Position numbers and translations under genes: made by a program. Below are positions 43,795-52,356 of a stretch of DNA of 64,000 bases, in pieces. Under the pieces are notes generated by a model. The model was not told where the DNA came from. It did no database searches and saw nothing but the letters and a program-made list of their open reading frames with translations. Each line of letters opens with the position of its first letter. Positions within the stretch are counted from its first letter, which is position 1. This DNA is from JARRNE01 sp963824085 (GTDB taxonomy: Bacteria; Pseudomonadota; Gammaproteobacteria; Chromatiales; Chromatiaceae), in NCBI GenBank assembly GCA_963824085.1, contig CAWGNT010000012.1, forward strand, positions 1 to 64,000, in the 5' to 3' direction.

Positions 43795-43811
43795 TGCACC
43801 ATAGAAGTGCG
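43795..43811 (+). promoter_or_regulatory. NtrC-type enhancer site
   Basis: TGCACCATAGAAGTGCG resembles the NtrC consensus TGCACC-N5-GGTGCA with both TGCAC/GTGC halves. It is about 200 bp upstream of the sigma-54 promoter of glnA, a normal enhancer distance. A partial second site (GCATTGGTG) lies near 43856. Confidence 0.5.
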
Positions 43812-43995
43812 TCACACCGCTTCGATCAGGTGCCCGCGTGCTCTGCGCAGGCGATGCATTGGTGGGTTATGGGCCGAAGAAAACCGGCCGGCTACTCCGG
43901 ATCGCCTGCGCTACATGGTGATTTCAGGGCTATTTCCGATCCGCTTTACGAGGAGCCAGACCCTTGGGGATCCAATGCTGGCGCTTGGCGGATTG

Positions 43996-44011
43996 TGGCA
44001 CATTGAGTGCT
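43996..44011 (+). promoter_or_regulatory. glnA sigma-54 promoter
   Basis: TGGCACATTGAGTGCT has the GG (-24) and GC (-12) pairs exactly 10 bp apart, close to TGGCACG-N4-TTGCA. Transcription would start near 44023, leaving a leader of about 210 bases before glnA. The presence of ntrB and ntrC downstream supports it. Confidence 0.7.
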
Positions 44012-44235
44012 AATCACTTCGGAGCGTCCGCTTATGAGACCGTCGAACGCCCCGATTTCTCGCCGCACGTCCTCTCGACTCTACCGCACTGCCAACAGAT
44101 GGGGTGTCCGCCCTGTGGGTGGGACTTTCACCTAGTTGTAGTCCGAATGGGTATCCAGACAACCACGGCAGTGCTCGCAGCGCCTCACTGGATACCACCG
44201 CCTATTGACAAGAAGCAACTCTCGGAGACCAAAAG

Positions 44236-45642
44236 ATGTCCTCTAATGTCCTGAAGACGATTAAAGAAAAGGAAGTGAAGTTTGTGGATCTTCGCTTCAC
44301 CGACACCCGCGGCAAGGAGCAACATGTGTCGATGCCGGCCGGCATCATAGACGACGATTTCTTCACGGAAGGTAAGATGTTCGACGGCTCATCCATCGCT
44401 GGGTGGAGGGGCATTCAGGACTCCGACATGGTGCTGATGCCAGAGGCCGAGTCCGCAATCATGGACCCGTTCGCAGACGAGAATACCCTGATCATTCGTT
44501 GCGACATCCTCGAGCCGACAACCATGCAGGGCTATGAGCGCGATCCGCGCTCCTTGGCGAAGCGGGCGGAAGCCTACCTCAAGTCTACCGGCATCGCGGA
44601 CACGGCCTATTTTGGCCCGGAGCCGGAATTTTTCGTGTTCGACGATGTGCGCTGGGGCGCCGACATCAGCGGGGCCTTCTATAAGGTGGATTCGGACGAA
44701 GCCCAATGGAATTCCGAGCGCGTGTTCGAGGACGGAAACATGGGGCACCGTCCCGGACTCAAGGGCGGTTACTTCCCCGTGCCTCCGGTTGACTCCCTGA
44801 ACGATTTGCGCGCCGCCATGTGCCTAGCCATGGAAGAGATGGGAGTAATGTGCGAGGTCCACCATCACGAGGTGGCGACCGCCGGTCAGTGCGAAATCGG
44901 GACCAAATTTGACACGCTGGTCCGGCGTGCTGACATGAACCAGATCATGAAGTACTGCATCTGGAACGTTGCCCATGCGTATGGCAAGACGGTCACCTTT
45001 ATGCCGAAGCCTCTGGTCGGCGACAACGGTAACGGGATGCACGTGCATCAGTCGCTTGCCAAGGACGGCCAGAACGTTTTTACCGGGGACAAGTACGGTG
45101 GCCTCTCCGAGGCAGCGCTGTATTACATTGGCGGGATCATCAAGCACGCACGTGCGCTTAATGCCCTCACGAACGCGACGACCAACTCTTACAAGCGGTT
45201 GGTGCCCGGGTTCGAGGCCCCGACACTACTGGCCTACTCGGCCCGCAACCGCTCCGCTTCCATCCGCATTCCTCACGTGCAGAGCCCCAAGGCACGCCGC
45301 ATTGAGGTGCGATTCCCCGATTCCGCCGGAAACCCGTACCTCGCCTATGCAGCCATGATGCTGGCAGGCGTGGACGGTATTCTGAACAAGATTCATCCCG
45401 GCGATCCGATGGACAAGGACCTCTACGACCTCCCGCCGGAAGAGGAGAAGCTGATCCCCACCGTCTGTTTCGCTTTGGATCAGGCCCTCGACGAGCTGGA
45501 CAAGGACCGCGAGTTCCTTACTGCCGGCGGCGTCTTCAGCAACGACCTTATCGACAGCTACATCGCGCTGAAGATGGACGAGGTAACGAGGATGCGCATG
45601 ACCACCCACCCGGTGGAATTCGACATGTACTACAGCCTGTAG
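44236..45642 (+). CDS. glnA: glutamine synthetase type I
   Basis: GlnA makes glutamine from glutamate, ammonia and ATP and is the main ammonium-assimilating enzyme. The 468-residue protein has the beta-grasp N-terminus, MFDGSSIAGW, the ATP-site KPLVGDNGNGMHVHQSL and NRSASIRIPHV motifs, and the adenylylation tyrosine in DLYDLPPEEEK. It should thus be regulated by GlnE adenylylation as well as by NtrC and sigma-54. A hairpin terminator follows at 45676. Confidence 0.98.
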   Translation: MSSNVLKTIKEKEVKFVDLRFTDTRGKEQHVSMPAGIIDDDFFTEGKMFDGSSIAGWRGIQDSDMVLMPEAESAIMDPFADENTLIIRCDILEPTTMQGYERDPRSLAKRAEAYLKSTGIADTAYFGPEPEFFVFDDVRWGADISGAFYKVDSDEAQWNSERVFEDGNMGHRPGLKGGYFPVPPVDSLNDLRAAMCLAMEEMGVMCEVHHHEVATAGQCEIGTKFDTLVRRADMNQIMKYCIWNVAHAYGKTVTFMPKPLVGDNGNGMHVHQSLAKDGQNVFTGDKYGGLSEAALYYIGGIIKHARALNALTNATTNSYKRLVPGFEAPTLLAYSARNRSASIRIPHVQSPKARRIEVRFPDSAGNPYLAYAAMMLAGVDGILNKIHPGDPMDKDLYDLPPEEEKLIPTVCFALDQALDELDKDREFLTAGGVFSNDLIDSYIALKMDEVTRMRMTTHPVEFDMYYSL

Positions 45643-45675
45643 CCGTCTCTATCCGCCGAAATTGCGACGCAGTAG

Positions 45676-45700
45676 ACGCCCCGCAAGGGGCGTTTCTGTT
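45676..45700 (+). terminator. rho-independent terminator after glnA
   Basis: ACGCCCC (45676-45682), loop GCAA, GGGGCGT (45687-45693), then TTTCTGTT. A perfect 7-bp GC-rich stem with a short T-rich tail ends glnA transcription 34 bp after its stop. Confidence 0.85.
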
Positions 45701-45733
45701 GAGGGCGGGTGTTGACTGCTCTATCCTAGCGAC

Positions 45734-46243
45734 ATGCGCTTCCTGTCCCTCTGTCTGTTGCTCTCCATTCCCTCCTGGGGCGGTGCGGACGTCTTCAAGT
45801 GGACCGACGACCACGGACGAGCGCAGTATTCTGATCGCCCCGTTGCCGGCGCGGAGCATGTGCCCGTAAAGATGGGGAGTGAGTCACCGCCGCCGAAGTC
45901 TAGCAACGGGGCGGCGCCCGCCACAACGGATCTCGGTCCCTATGAGTCATTCGAGATCGTCCGTCCTCAGGCGAATGAGACCCTGCGCAGCGCCACCGGC
46001 GAGGTTCCCATTAGCCTCATCGTGGATCCCGCGATTGCCCAGGATCACCACCTGCGACTCCTATTGGATGGGCAGCCAGTGCCTGGAGACGCACAAGGCA
46101 CGCAGATCGCGCTGAAGGGGCTCTCGTTGGGGACCCATCGGATCCAGGCCGCCATATTCGACGGCGAGGGGAACAGGATCGCCACCACTGCGCCCGTCGA
46201 TTTCCATCTCCGTACACCGCTGCCGGAATCCGCTCTGAGATAG
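45734..46243 (+). CDS. DUF4124-like exported protein
   Basis: The 169-residue protein has a signal peptide (MRFLSLCLLLSIPSWGGA) and then the short DUF4124-like motif DVFKWTDDHGRAQYSDRPV. The remainder resembles an Ig-like beta-sandwich (SFEIVRPQANETLRSATGEV, LLLDGQPV). Proteins of this type are often encoded between glnA and ntrB in gammaproteobacteria; their task is unknown but they are probably periplasmic. The glnA terminator separates it from glnA, so it needs its own promoter. Confidence 0.85.
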   Translation: MRFLSLCLLLSIPSWGGADVFKWTDDHGRAQYSDRPVAGAEHVPVKMGSESPPPKSSNGAAPATTDLGPYESFEIVRPQANETLRSATGEVPISLIVDPAIAQDHHLRLLLDGQPVPGDAQGTQIALKGLSLGTHRIQAAIFDGEGNRIATTAPVDFHLRTPLPESALR

Positions 46244-46420
46244 CACCTCTCGTTGGTCGAGACCAGCGGCCGCACCCCCCTCGTCGTCTCTTCCGTACCT
46301 TCCTTCTGTTGCGAGCAAGGACCCGTCGGGAGCGGGGAAGGATTACCCGGCCATGCCCCATTCTGGTGCATCAGCAGTCATTCGTCCGACTTGCACGCGG
46401 TGTCTAACTACCGTTTCGAT

Positions 46421-46545
46421 TTGGGATTATCGCTTTCTTGGGGGGGCGTTCCGGTCGAGGGACGCCGTGGATACGTGCAGGTGGGCTTGACGGCAGCCTC
46501 CGTATTGCCGATGCCCCCGGCGGGAGCGGCCCGACCGCTCTCGTC
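46421..46545. repeat. palindromic intergenic element, degenerate arms
   Basis: The core GGGACGCCGTGGATACG and GGGCTTGACGGCAGCCTCC is well conserved, with flanks CGTTTCGATTTGGG and CGCTTTCTTGGGG. Arms have drifted (GGGGGGGCGTTCCGG against CCGGCGGGAGCGGCC). It lies in the 552-bp gap between the DUF4124-like gene and ntrB, with a possible small ORF on the other strand further on. Confidence 0.7.
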
Positions 46546-46628
46546 CAGAAATGAAAATGCCGAGCGAGCTCGGTATAGCGGTTTTGGCAAGCGTCTCCCC
46601 GCTACGCGGTTTGTGGCGTGAGTCTTGC

Positions 46629-46775
46629 TTAAACGCTATCGGACGTCCTCTTCCACCAGGGTGCGGCCACGGGCCGTTCACCGGTGGGCCGGGACTTGTC
46701 CGTCTCCACCGAGCCGAGCATCGGCAGGAACCGGTTGGCGATGCGCTTGCCGAGTCCCGTCGAAGGAACGTTCAT
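46629..46775 (-). CDS. possible 48-aa basic protein
   Basis: A 49-codon frame on the minus strand starts MNVPSTGLGKRIANRFLPML and ends WWKRTSDSV. It is basic, with a short amphipathic-looking N-terminal helix, and faces away from ntrB, with starts 21 bp apart. No ribosome site is evident. It may be a spurious frame, but the composition is more protein-like than other frames in this gap. Confidence 0.25.
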   Translation of the reverse strand: MNVPSTGLGKRIANRFLPMLGSVETDKSRPTGERPVAAPWWKRTSDSV

Positions 46776-46795
46776 CCAGTCACGGAACCCACACG

Positions 46796-47869
46796 ATGAC
46801 GCAGAGCCCGAGGAAGATCGGCCTCGAGAAGTTGATGTTGGACAACCTGAACACGGCAGTTCTGCTATTCGACGATGAGTTGCGTCTGACCTACATCAAC
46901 CCCGCGGGAGAGATTCTCTTGGCCGTGAGCTCGCGGCATGTGCTCGGCTACAAGGCCGAAGACCTGGTCCCGTGCCCCGATCTCCACAAGCGGCTGCGAG
47001 AGGCACTGACGACTCGCCATCCATTCACCGAGCGGGAGGTAAACCTCGCCTTTCCAGACGGGCGCACCATTACAGTAAACTGCACCGTGCTGCCTCTGCA
47101 CCATTTTGAGGCGCCACCGGAAATGCTGATGGAGGTGCACCAGGTCGATCGTCAGTTGCGTATCACGCGGGAAGAACAGCTGATTTCCCAGCACCAAGCG
47201 ACGCAGGCACTCTTGCGGGGACTCGCGCATGAAATCAAGAACCCCCTGGGAGGTCTGCGCGGCGCCGCGCAGCTCCTCGAGCAGGAGCTGCCCGACAAGG
47301 CCCTACGCGACTATACCCGGATCATCATCCACGAGGCAGATCGTCTGCAGTCGCTGATGGACCGTATGCTCGGACCGAACCGTATCCCCAACGAGCAGAC
47401 CGTCAACATTCATCACGCGCTGGAGCACGTCCGCGGATTGGTCCTAGCGGAATCGCCGCGCGGACCGACGATTGTCCGAGACTACGATCCGAGCATTCCG
47501 GAGCTCAAGGCCGATCCGGACCGCCTTATCCAGGCCTTGCTGAATATCGTGAGGAACGCGGTCGCTGCCGCAGGTCAATCCGGTGAGATCACGCTTCGTA
47601 CGCGCGTTCTGCGCCAGTTCACGATCGGTGCGCACCGCCATCGGCTCGTCCTGCGGGTAGAAATCGAGGACAACGGACTCGGGATCCCACCGGAGCTAAA
47701 GGATCGCATCTTCTTCCCAATGGTGTCCGGGCAGCCTGGCGGCACCGGGCTCGGCTTGCCGATTGCGCAAGAGCTGATCAATCAGCATGGCGGTTTGATC
47801 GAATGCGAGAGTCGGCCCGGCAAGACCCAGTTTTTCGTATACCTCCCACTGGAGGTGGCACATGAATAG
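46796..47869 (+). CDS. glnL: nitrogen-control sensor kinase NtrB
   Basis: NtrB phosphorylates NtrC when nitrogen is short; PII protein reverses it. The 357-residue soluble protein has a PAS domain (LDNLNTAVLLFDDELRLTYINPA), an H-box LAHEIKNPLGGLRG, N-box NIVRNAVAAA, and G-boxes DNGLGIP and GGTGLGLPIA. No membrane helix is present, as expected. ATG 46796 is preferred over a long upstream frame from 46625. It overlaps ntrC by 8 bp. Confidence 0.96.
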   Translation: MTQSPRKIGLEKLMLDNLNTAVLLFDDELRLTYINPAGEILLAVSSRHVLGYKAEDLVPCPDLHKRLREALTTRHPFTEREVNLAFPDGRTITVNCTVLPLHHFEAPPEMLMEVHQVDRQLRITREEQLISQHQATQALLRGLAHEIKNPLGGLRGAAQLLEQELPDKALRDYTRIIIHEADRLQSLMDRMLGPNRIPNEQTVNIHHALEHVRGLVLAESPRGPTIVRDYDPSIPELKADPDRLIQALLNIVRNAVAAAGQSGEITLRTRVLRQFTIGAHRHRLVLRVEIEDNGLGIPPELKDRIFFPMVSGQPGGTGLGLPIAQELINQHGGLIECESRPGKTQFFVYLPLEVAHE

Positions 47870-49310
47870 AACGCCGAGAGTATGGGTGATCGATGATGAT
47901 CGCTCGATACGGTGGGTCTTGGAGAGGGCCCTTCAAAAGGCCGAAATGGACGTAACGAGCTTCTCCAACGGCGTTGGCGTGATGGAGGCGCTGCAACGCG
48001 AGCGACCGGACGTCATCCTCTCCGACGTGCGCATGCCCGGTATCGACGGCCTCGACCTCCTTCAGCAGATCACGGCACGTTATTCTGATCTTCCCGTCAT
48101 CATCATGACCGCCCACTCGGACCTGGACAGTGCTGTGTCCGCGTTCCATGGCGGAGCCTTCGAATACCTGCCGAAGCCTTTTGATCTCGACGAGGCCGTC
48201 GACCAGGTCAGGCGGGCGTGTCGACAACGTATGCCGAGCGGCGCGGATGCGGTCGAGCCGGTTCCGGGCGGACGGGATATTGTCGGCGAAGCGCCCGCGA
48301 TGCAGGAGGTATTCCGAGCCATCGGCCGTTTGGCACGCTCCAATATCACCGTGCTGATCAACGGCGAATCCGGAACGGGTAAGGAGTTGGTGGCGCGGGC
48401 ACTACATCGGCACAGCCCGCGCTCGGATCAGCCCTTCATCGCCCTGAACATGGCGGCGATTCCGCGCGATCTGCTGGAGTCGGAGCTCTTCGGCCATGAG
48501 CGCGGTGCCTTCACCGGCGCTCAGTCGCGGCGAGAGGGTCGGTTCGAGCAGGCTGACAGGGGGACCCTCTTTCTCGACGAAATCGGTGACATGCCGGCGG
48601 AGCTGCAGACGAGACTGCTACGCGTACTTGCGGACGGCGAGTTCTACCGAGTCGGCGGGGTCGCCCCAATCAAGGTCGATGTCCGAATCATCGCCGCCAC
48701 CCATCAGCACCTTGAAGACCTGGTCCGGGAGGGGCGGTTTCGCGAGGACCTGTTCCACCGGCTCAACGTCATACGTATACACCTGCCCGCACTGCGCGAG
48801 CGGCGTGAAGACATCCCGCTCCTGATGCGCCATTTTCTGGTCCAGGCGGCAGCGGAGCTTGGATGCGAGCCAAAGGTCTTGACCAGCAGCGCTTCGGATC
48901 AGCTCAAGCGTCTCGACTGGCGTGGCAACGTGCGTCAGCTGGAGAATACCGCTCGTTGGCTGACGGTGATGGCCTCAGGGAAGGAGATCCACCCGGACGA
49001 CTTTCCCCCGGAGCTCACGAGCTACCGGGATGACGCGGGGGGCGACGATCACTGGCAGGTCGCGCTACGGCGCTGGGCGCGCAACAGCCTTCAACAGGGT
49101 CAGACGGCCCTCCTCGACACGGCGCTGCCGGCGTTCGAGCAGACCCTGATCGAGACCGCGTTGGAGCACACGGGAGGTCGCCGGCAGGAGGCCGCGCGCC
49201 TTCTGGGCTGGGGGCGCAACACCTTGACCCGCAAGGTGAAGGATCTGCGTCTCGACGTAGACACCCCTGACAGCGAAGAAGAGATAGAAGCCTGCGGTGC
49301 AGACCGGTAG
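47862..49310 (+). CDS. glnG: nitrogen-control response regulator NtrC
   Basis: NtrC activates sigma-54 promoters. The 482-residue protein has a receiver with Asp55 (VILSDVRMPG), the AAA+ domain (Walker A GESGTGKEL, sigma-54-contacting GAFTGA, Walker B LFLDEIGD) and a Fis-type HTH (GGRRQEAARLLGWGRNTLTRK). The likely local target is the glnA promoter at 43996. Translation is coupled to ntrB by overlap. Confidence 0.97.
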   Translation: MNRTPRVWVIDDDRSIRWVLERALQKAEMDVTSFSNGVGVMEALQRERPDVILSDVRMPGIDGLDLLQQITARYSDLPVIIMTAHSDLDSAVSAFHGGAFEYLPKPFDLDEAVDQVRRACRQRMPSGADAVEPVPGGRDIVGEAPAMQEVFRAIGRLARSNITVLINGESGTGKELVARALHRHSPRSDQPFIALNMAAIPRDLLESELFGHERGAFTGAQSRREGRFEQADRGTLFLDEIGDMPAELQTRLLRVLADGEFYRVGGVAPIKVDVRIIAATHQHLEDLVREGRFREDLFHRLNVIRIHLPALRERREDIPLLMRHFLVQAAAELGCEPKVLTSSASDQLKRLDWRGNVRQLENTARWLTVMASGKEIHPDDFPPELTSYRDDAGGDDHWQVALRRWARNSLQQGQTALLDTALPAFEQTLIETALEHTGGRRQEAARLLGWGRNTLTRKVKDLRLDVDTPDSEEEIEACGADR

Positions 49311-49340
49311 GTCGTCCCCGATATACCGTCCCCAATTGCG

Positions 49341-49460
49341 TTTTTCGCTTTGGGGGCCGGCCGCACCCGCCGGGAGACGCCGAGAATCCATCCTGAAGGC
49401 TTGACGGCAGCCTCCCCGCCGCCGACATCCGCACGGGACCGGACCGCTCGCGTGGAGAAG
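49341..49460. repeat. palindromic intergenic element, degenerate arms
   Basis: The copy has flank GCGTTTTTCGCTTTGGGGG, core GAGACGCCGAGAATCCATCC, then CTTGACGGCAGCCTCCCCGCCGCC. Right arm GCACGGGACCGGACC is weakly complementary to GGCCGGCCGCACCCG. It fills the 275-bp gap downstream of ntrC and could help end the ntrBC transcript. Confidence 0.7.
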
Positions 49461-49585
49461 CAAGAAAGCGAAGTCCGTTGGGAATAACCCGCGTTCGGGT
49501 CGCTGGCATTCCGACGAGGCGTCTTGGTTCCCTTCCCTTTACCCCCATTTCCGTGGGAGTTGTGTCTCACATAGTCGTAACAGCA

Positions 49586-49984
49586 ATGGACAGCAGCAGC
49601 ATCGAGCTTCCCGGTTCTGAAGTCGAATCCATCAGTCTGGAGGACGGACGCCTACGGGTGCGGTTTTCCCGGGCCTACATCGTGAAGACGATGACTGGGT
49701 CGCCGGAGCGGACACGCTGGTGGCAAACCGGCGACCTGATCATGGACGGGGCCGAGCCTGAGGCAGCCCTGCCGGAGGGTCCGCTGGTTTGCGCGGGCGG
49801 AGACGTTGAAGAAAACGTCTACACCTACCGGAACATGATTCCCATACCGTTGGATAGCCGAGGGAGAACGCGATGTGCCCTGCGCTTTCGGGGCACTGAC
49901 GTGCAGCTTATCGTGAGCGGGGAGACCATCCGGGTCGAGATGATCGATGTGCCCAAGTACATCGAGCATATCCGACCGGCATAA
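49586..49984 (+). CDS. hypothetical protein, beta-rich
   Basis: The 132-residue protein from ATG 49586 (MDSSSIELPGSEVESISLEDG) is predicted by pattern to be mostly beta strand (RLRVRFSRAYIVKTM, RCALRFRGTDVQLIVSG). No signal peptide or membrane helix is visible. I recall similar uncharacterised cytoplasmic proteins in gammaproteobacteria but cannot name a family. The frame is open to 49478, but that part overlaps the end of a palindromic element. It converges on endonuclease V. Confidence 0.65.
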   Translation: MDSSSIELPGSEVESISLEDGRLRVRFSRAYIVKTMTGSPERTRWWQTGDLIMDGAEPEAALPEGPLVCAGGDVEENVYTYRNMIPIPLDSRGRTRCALRFRGTDVQLIVSGETIRVEMIDVPKYIEHIRPA

Positions 49985-50025
49985 CCTAGGCCCTGATTGC
50001 TCGGGAGACGAGCGTGACCCTTGTG

Positions 50026-50712
50026 TCAGAAGTCCGGCGATTTCGCATGCGAGGCGAGCCAGTGGGCGCGACGCGTCGTCTCCGGAAGGCGATATCGCGG
50101 GGCGCAGGCAAGGACATATTGCACGGCTGTCTCCAGGGAGATGCGATGACCGATCGACACATAGAGGGGTCGGACACCGCGACGCGTTCGTAATACGACA
50201 CCCACGACCTCTCCGTCGTGTACGAGCGGGACCCAGGTACCCTTATCGATATCGGGCTCTTCGTGCTCCCCGATCAATCGGGATTTCGCCACCCCAATGC
50301 TCGGCAGGTCCGTCACGACACCGAGATGGCAAGCGAGGCCGAAACGCCGGGGGTGCGCGTACCCTTGGCCGTCGCAGAGCAGAAGATCGGGGCGAACGTG
50401 CAGGCGCTCGAGGGCGTCCAGTACAGCCGGTATCTCCCGGAACGAAAGCAGGCCTGGAACATACGGAAAGCTCGTGGGACGCTTGGCTATTGCCTGATCG
50501 AGAAGCTCCAGCGCGGGAAAGCGAAGTACCGTGATTGCCGCTCGGGTAGTGCGACCCGCGTCTTCGAAGCCGACGTCGACGCCGGCAACCGTACCGACTA
50601 CCCCGAGATCGTCGGTCTTTACCACCAGGCCCCGAAGGCCGTCCTGGATCGCGCGCGCCTCGCTTGGCGTCACGTCCCAGGCGTGGCTGATTAGGTTGCG
50701 CCTCTGCCCCAT
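50026..50712 (-). CDS. nfi: endonuclease V
   Basis: Endonuclease V nicks DNA one base 3' to hypoxanthine and other deaminated bases. The 228-residue protein has the family blocks VAGVDVGFED, FPYVPGLLSFREIPAVLDALE, LLCDGQGYAHPRRFGLACHLG and IGVAKSRLIG, with the metal-binding Asp and Glu residues in them. ATG 50712 is chosen (MGQRRNLISHAWDVTPSEA); the frame is open to 50733. Confidence 0.94.
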   Translation of the reverse strand: MGQRRNLISHAWDVTPSEARAIQDGLRGLVVKTDDLGVVGTVAGVDVGFEDAGRTTRAAITVLRFPALELLDQAIAKRPTSFPYVPGLLSFREIPAVLDALERLHVRPDLLLCDGQGYAHPRRFGLACHLGVVTDLPSIGVAKSRLIGEHEEPDIDKGTWVPLVHDGEVVGVVLRTRRGVRPLYVSIGHRISLETAVQYVLACAPRYRLPETTRRAHWLASHAKSPDF

Positions 50713-50792
50713 TCGCCGCTCTCCGACCACCAAGCCAAGCTAGCTCGAGCGTGCGCCAGGCGCCGCGGGTATAGGTTTCGTACTTGGGTCTT

Positions 50793-50872
50793 TCGTTCCT
50801 TCGGGGGCCGGGTTGCTCCCGCCGGGGGACGCCGTAAATACGATCCTGTAGGCTTGGCGGCAGCTTCCGTGC
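50793..50872. repeat. half palindromic intergenic element (left part)
   Basis: Flank GTCTTTCGTTCCTTCGGGGG, arm CCGGGTTGCTCCCGCCGGGG, core GACGCCGTAAATACGATCC and GGCTTGGCGGCAGC match the family, but the sequence breaks off before the right arm. It lies between nfi and the small gene at 50979. Its lost half is like the piece at 52858-52905, 2 kb away. Confidence 0.7.
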
Positions 50873-50906
50873 GTCAAAGGGACTCCTCCCTGCCCATCAT
50901 CGCTGC

Positions 50907-50933
50907 AAAAAAGAACCCGCACAGCTGTGCGGG
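50907..50933 (-). terminator. rho-independent terminator of the 50979-51203 gene
   Basis: A perfect 18-bp palindrome CCCGCACAGCTGTGCGGG (50916-50933), followed on the minus strand by TTCTTTTTT. It lies 46 bp beyond the stop of the small coiled-coil gene. This is a strong intrinsic terminator. Confidence 0.9.
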
Positions 50934-50978
50934 CCTTCTCTATCGGTGCGTCCGTCGTCTGGACGCAGCGAGTGCTCC

Positions 50979-51203
50979 TCAGTTGCGCGAGGAGCCGACC
51001 ATCTCGTGCGCGATATCAATGACGCGATTGGCCATATCCATGTAATCCTGCCGGTAGTCGACGAGCAGACCTTCCTTCGAAGCCCAGTAGTCCTTCCCAG
51101 AGACGCCGTGCTCGTGCTCGTACTCGATAAACTGCTTCTGCATGACCAGCATCTTTTCGATCAAATCCTGCTTCTCTTTTCTCAAAGCTTCGATATCACT
51201 CAT
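50979..51203 (-). CDS. small coiled-coil protein
   Basis: The 74-residue protein (MSDIEALRKEKQDLIEKM) is highly helical and charged, with heptad-like spacing in its first half (KEKQDLIEKMLVMQKQFIEYEH) and a second helix (DYMDMANRVIDIAHEMV). It has no signal peptide. It has its own promoter (51269-51299), a GGGAGAGA ribosome site and its own terminator, so it is a well-expressed single-gene unit. Short DUF465-like proteins look similar, but I cannot confirm membership. Function unknown. Confidence 0.8.
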   Translation of the reverse strand: MSDIEALRKEKQDLIEKMLVMQKQFIEYEHEHGVSGKDYWASKEGLLVDYRQDYMDMANRVIDIAHEMVGSSRN

Positions 51204-51268
51204 GGATCTCTCCCAACAGCTAGTGCTTCTTCAAACCGACGGCCGGGTTAAGTGTATGCCGAATTCTT

Positions 51269-51299
51269 AATATACCATGGGAGACGCAAGCTTGGTCAA
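51269..51299 (-). promoter_or_regulatory. sigma-70 promoter of the small coiled-coil gene
   Basis: Minus-strand TTGACC (51299-51294) and TATATT (51274-51269) are 19 bp apart, slightly long; GTATAT one base earlier gives 18. Transcription would start about 60 bases before the ATG at 51203. Confidence 0.5.
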
Positions 51300-51367
51300 C
51301 CAGCGCCTGCGGCTGCCGTCGAGCGTCGCAAAGACGGGCGAGCTCGCACGTCTCGACAGAAATCGCC

Positions 51368-52333
51368 TCAGCAACACCCGCCGGCTGCGGGCTCTTGACC
51401 GTGCAACCGTAGGCTCCCGGTGAGCTGGGAAACCGCAGCGAGCTGATGCCGATCCAGATAGTCGCAGATTCCGCCATTTATCTTTGGAAGAACCAGAGGG
51501 TCGTAGAACAGGGCGGTGCCGACGCCGACCGCGGAAGCCCCGGCGATCAGAAACTCCAACGCGTCTTCGGCAGTCGCGACCCCGCCCTGGCCGATGACCG
51601 GCACTCCGTGGTCGCGGCAGACCTGGTATACCTGGTGGACCTTGAGTAGAGCTACCGGCTTGATCGCTGGACCGGACAATCCTCCCTGGTTGTTGCCGAT
51701 CACGGGCGTCCGGCTCTCGCAGTCGATGGCCATGCCCATGAGTGTGTTGATGACGGAGAAGGCGTCGGAGCCGGCCTCGAGACACGCCAAGGCGTTGCCT
51801 GCAATGTCCGTTTGGTTCGGCGACAGCTTGGTGATGATCGGTTTGCGGGTTGCCTTGCGGCAGGCCGCGACGACGCGCGCCGACATCCTCACGTCGTTAC
51901 CGAAGGCTACGCCCCCCTCCTTCACGTTCGGACAGGAGATGTTGATCTCGATGGCGTCGATGGGCGAGTCGTCGAAGCGCCGCGTGACCTCGTAGTACTC
52001 GTCGACGGTCGAGCCGGATGCGTTCGCGATGAAGCGCGTTTCCGTGAAGTCGAGCAGCGGCAAGATCTCGTTTACGACCTTGTCCACGCCCGGGTTCTGG
52101 AGGCCGATGGCATTGAGCATCCCCGCGGGTGTCTCGCAGATGCGGTGCGGGGAGTTCCCGAGGCGGGGATTCAAGGTGGTGCCTTTTAGGCAGACCGCAC
52201 CCGCGTCCTTGTTAGAGAATCCCCTGACGCGGGTATACTCGTCTCCAAAGCCCACGCATCCCGAGAGTAGAACGAGGGGGGTGGCGAATTCTAGCCCGCA
52301 GAAGTCGATCTTGAGGCGAGGATCGTTTGCCAT
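51368..52333 (-). CDS. pyrD: dihydroorotate dehydrogenase, class 1
   Basis: PyrD oxidises dihydroorotate to orotate in pyrimidine synthesis. The 321-residue FMN barrel has the class 1 active-site cysteine in INISCPNVKEGG, LSPNQTDI and the FMN-phosphate motif IGQGGVATAEDALEFL and GASAVGVGTALF. Class 1B enzymes work with PyrK; no pyrK gene is seen here. Most gammaproteobacteria use membrane-bound class 2 PyrD, so this is a less usual form. Its start is 23 bp from trmL, which faces the other way. Confidence 0.92.
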   Translation of the reverse strand: MANDPRLKIDFCGLEFATPLVLLSGCVGFGDEYTRVRGFSNKDAGAVCLKGTTLNPRLGNSPHRICETPAGMLNAIGLQNPGVDKVVNEILPLLDFTETRFIANASGSTVDEYYEVTRRFDDSPIDAIEINISCPNVKEGGVAFGNDVRMSARVVAACRKATRKPIITKLSPNQTDIAGNALACLEAGSDAFSVINTLMGMAIDCESRTPVIGNNQGGLSGPAIKPVALLKVHQVYQVCRDHGVPVIGQGGVATAEDALEFLIAGASAVGVGTALFYDPLVLPKINGGICDYLDRHQLAAVSQLTGSLRLHGQEPAAGGCC

Positions 52334-52356
52334 TTGGTAACTCGTCTCATATACCC

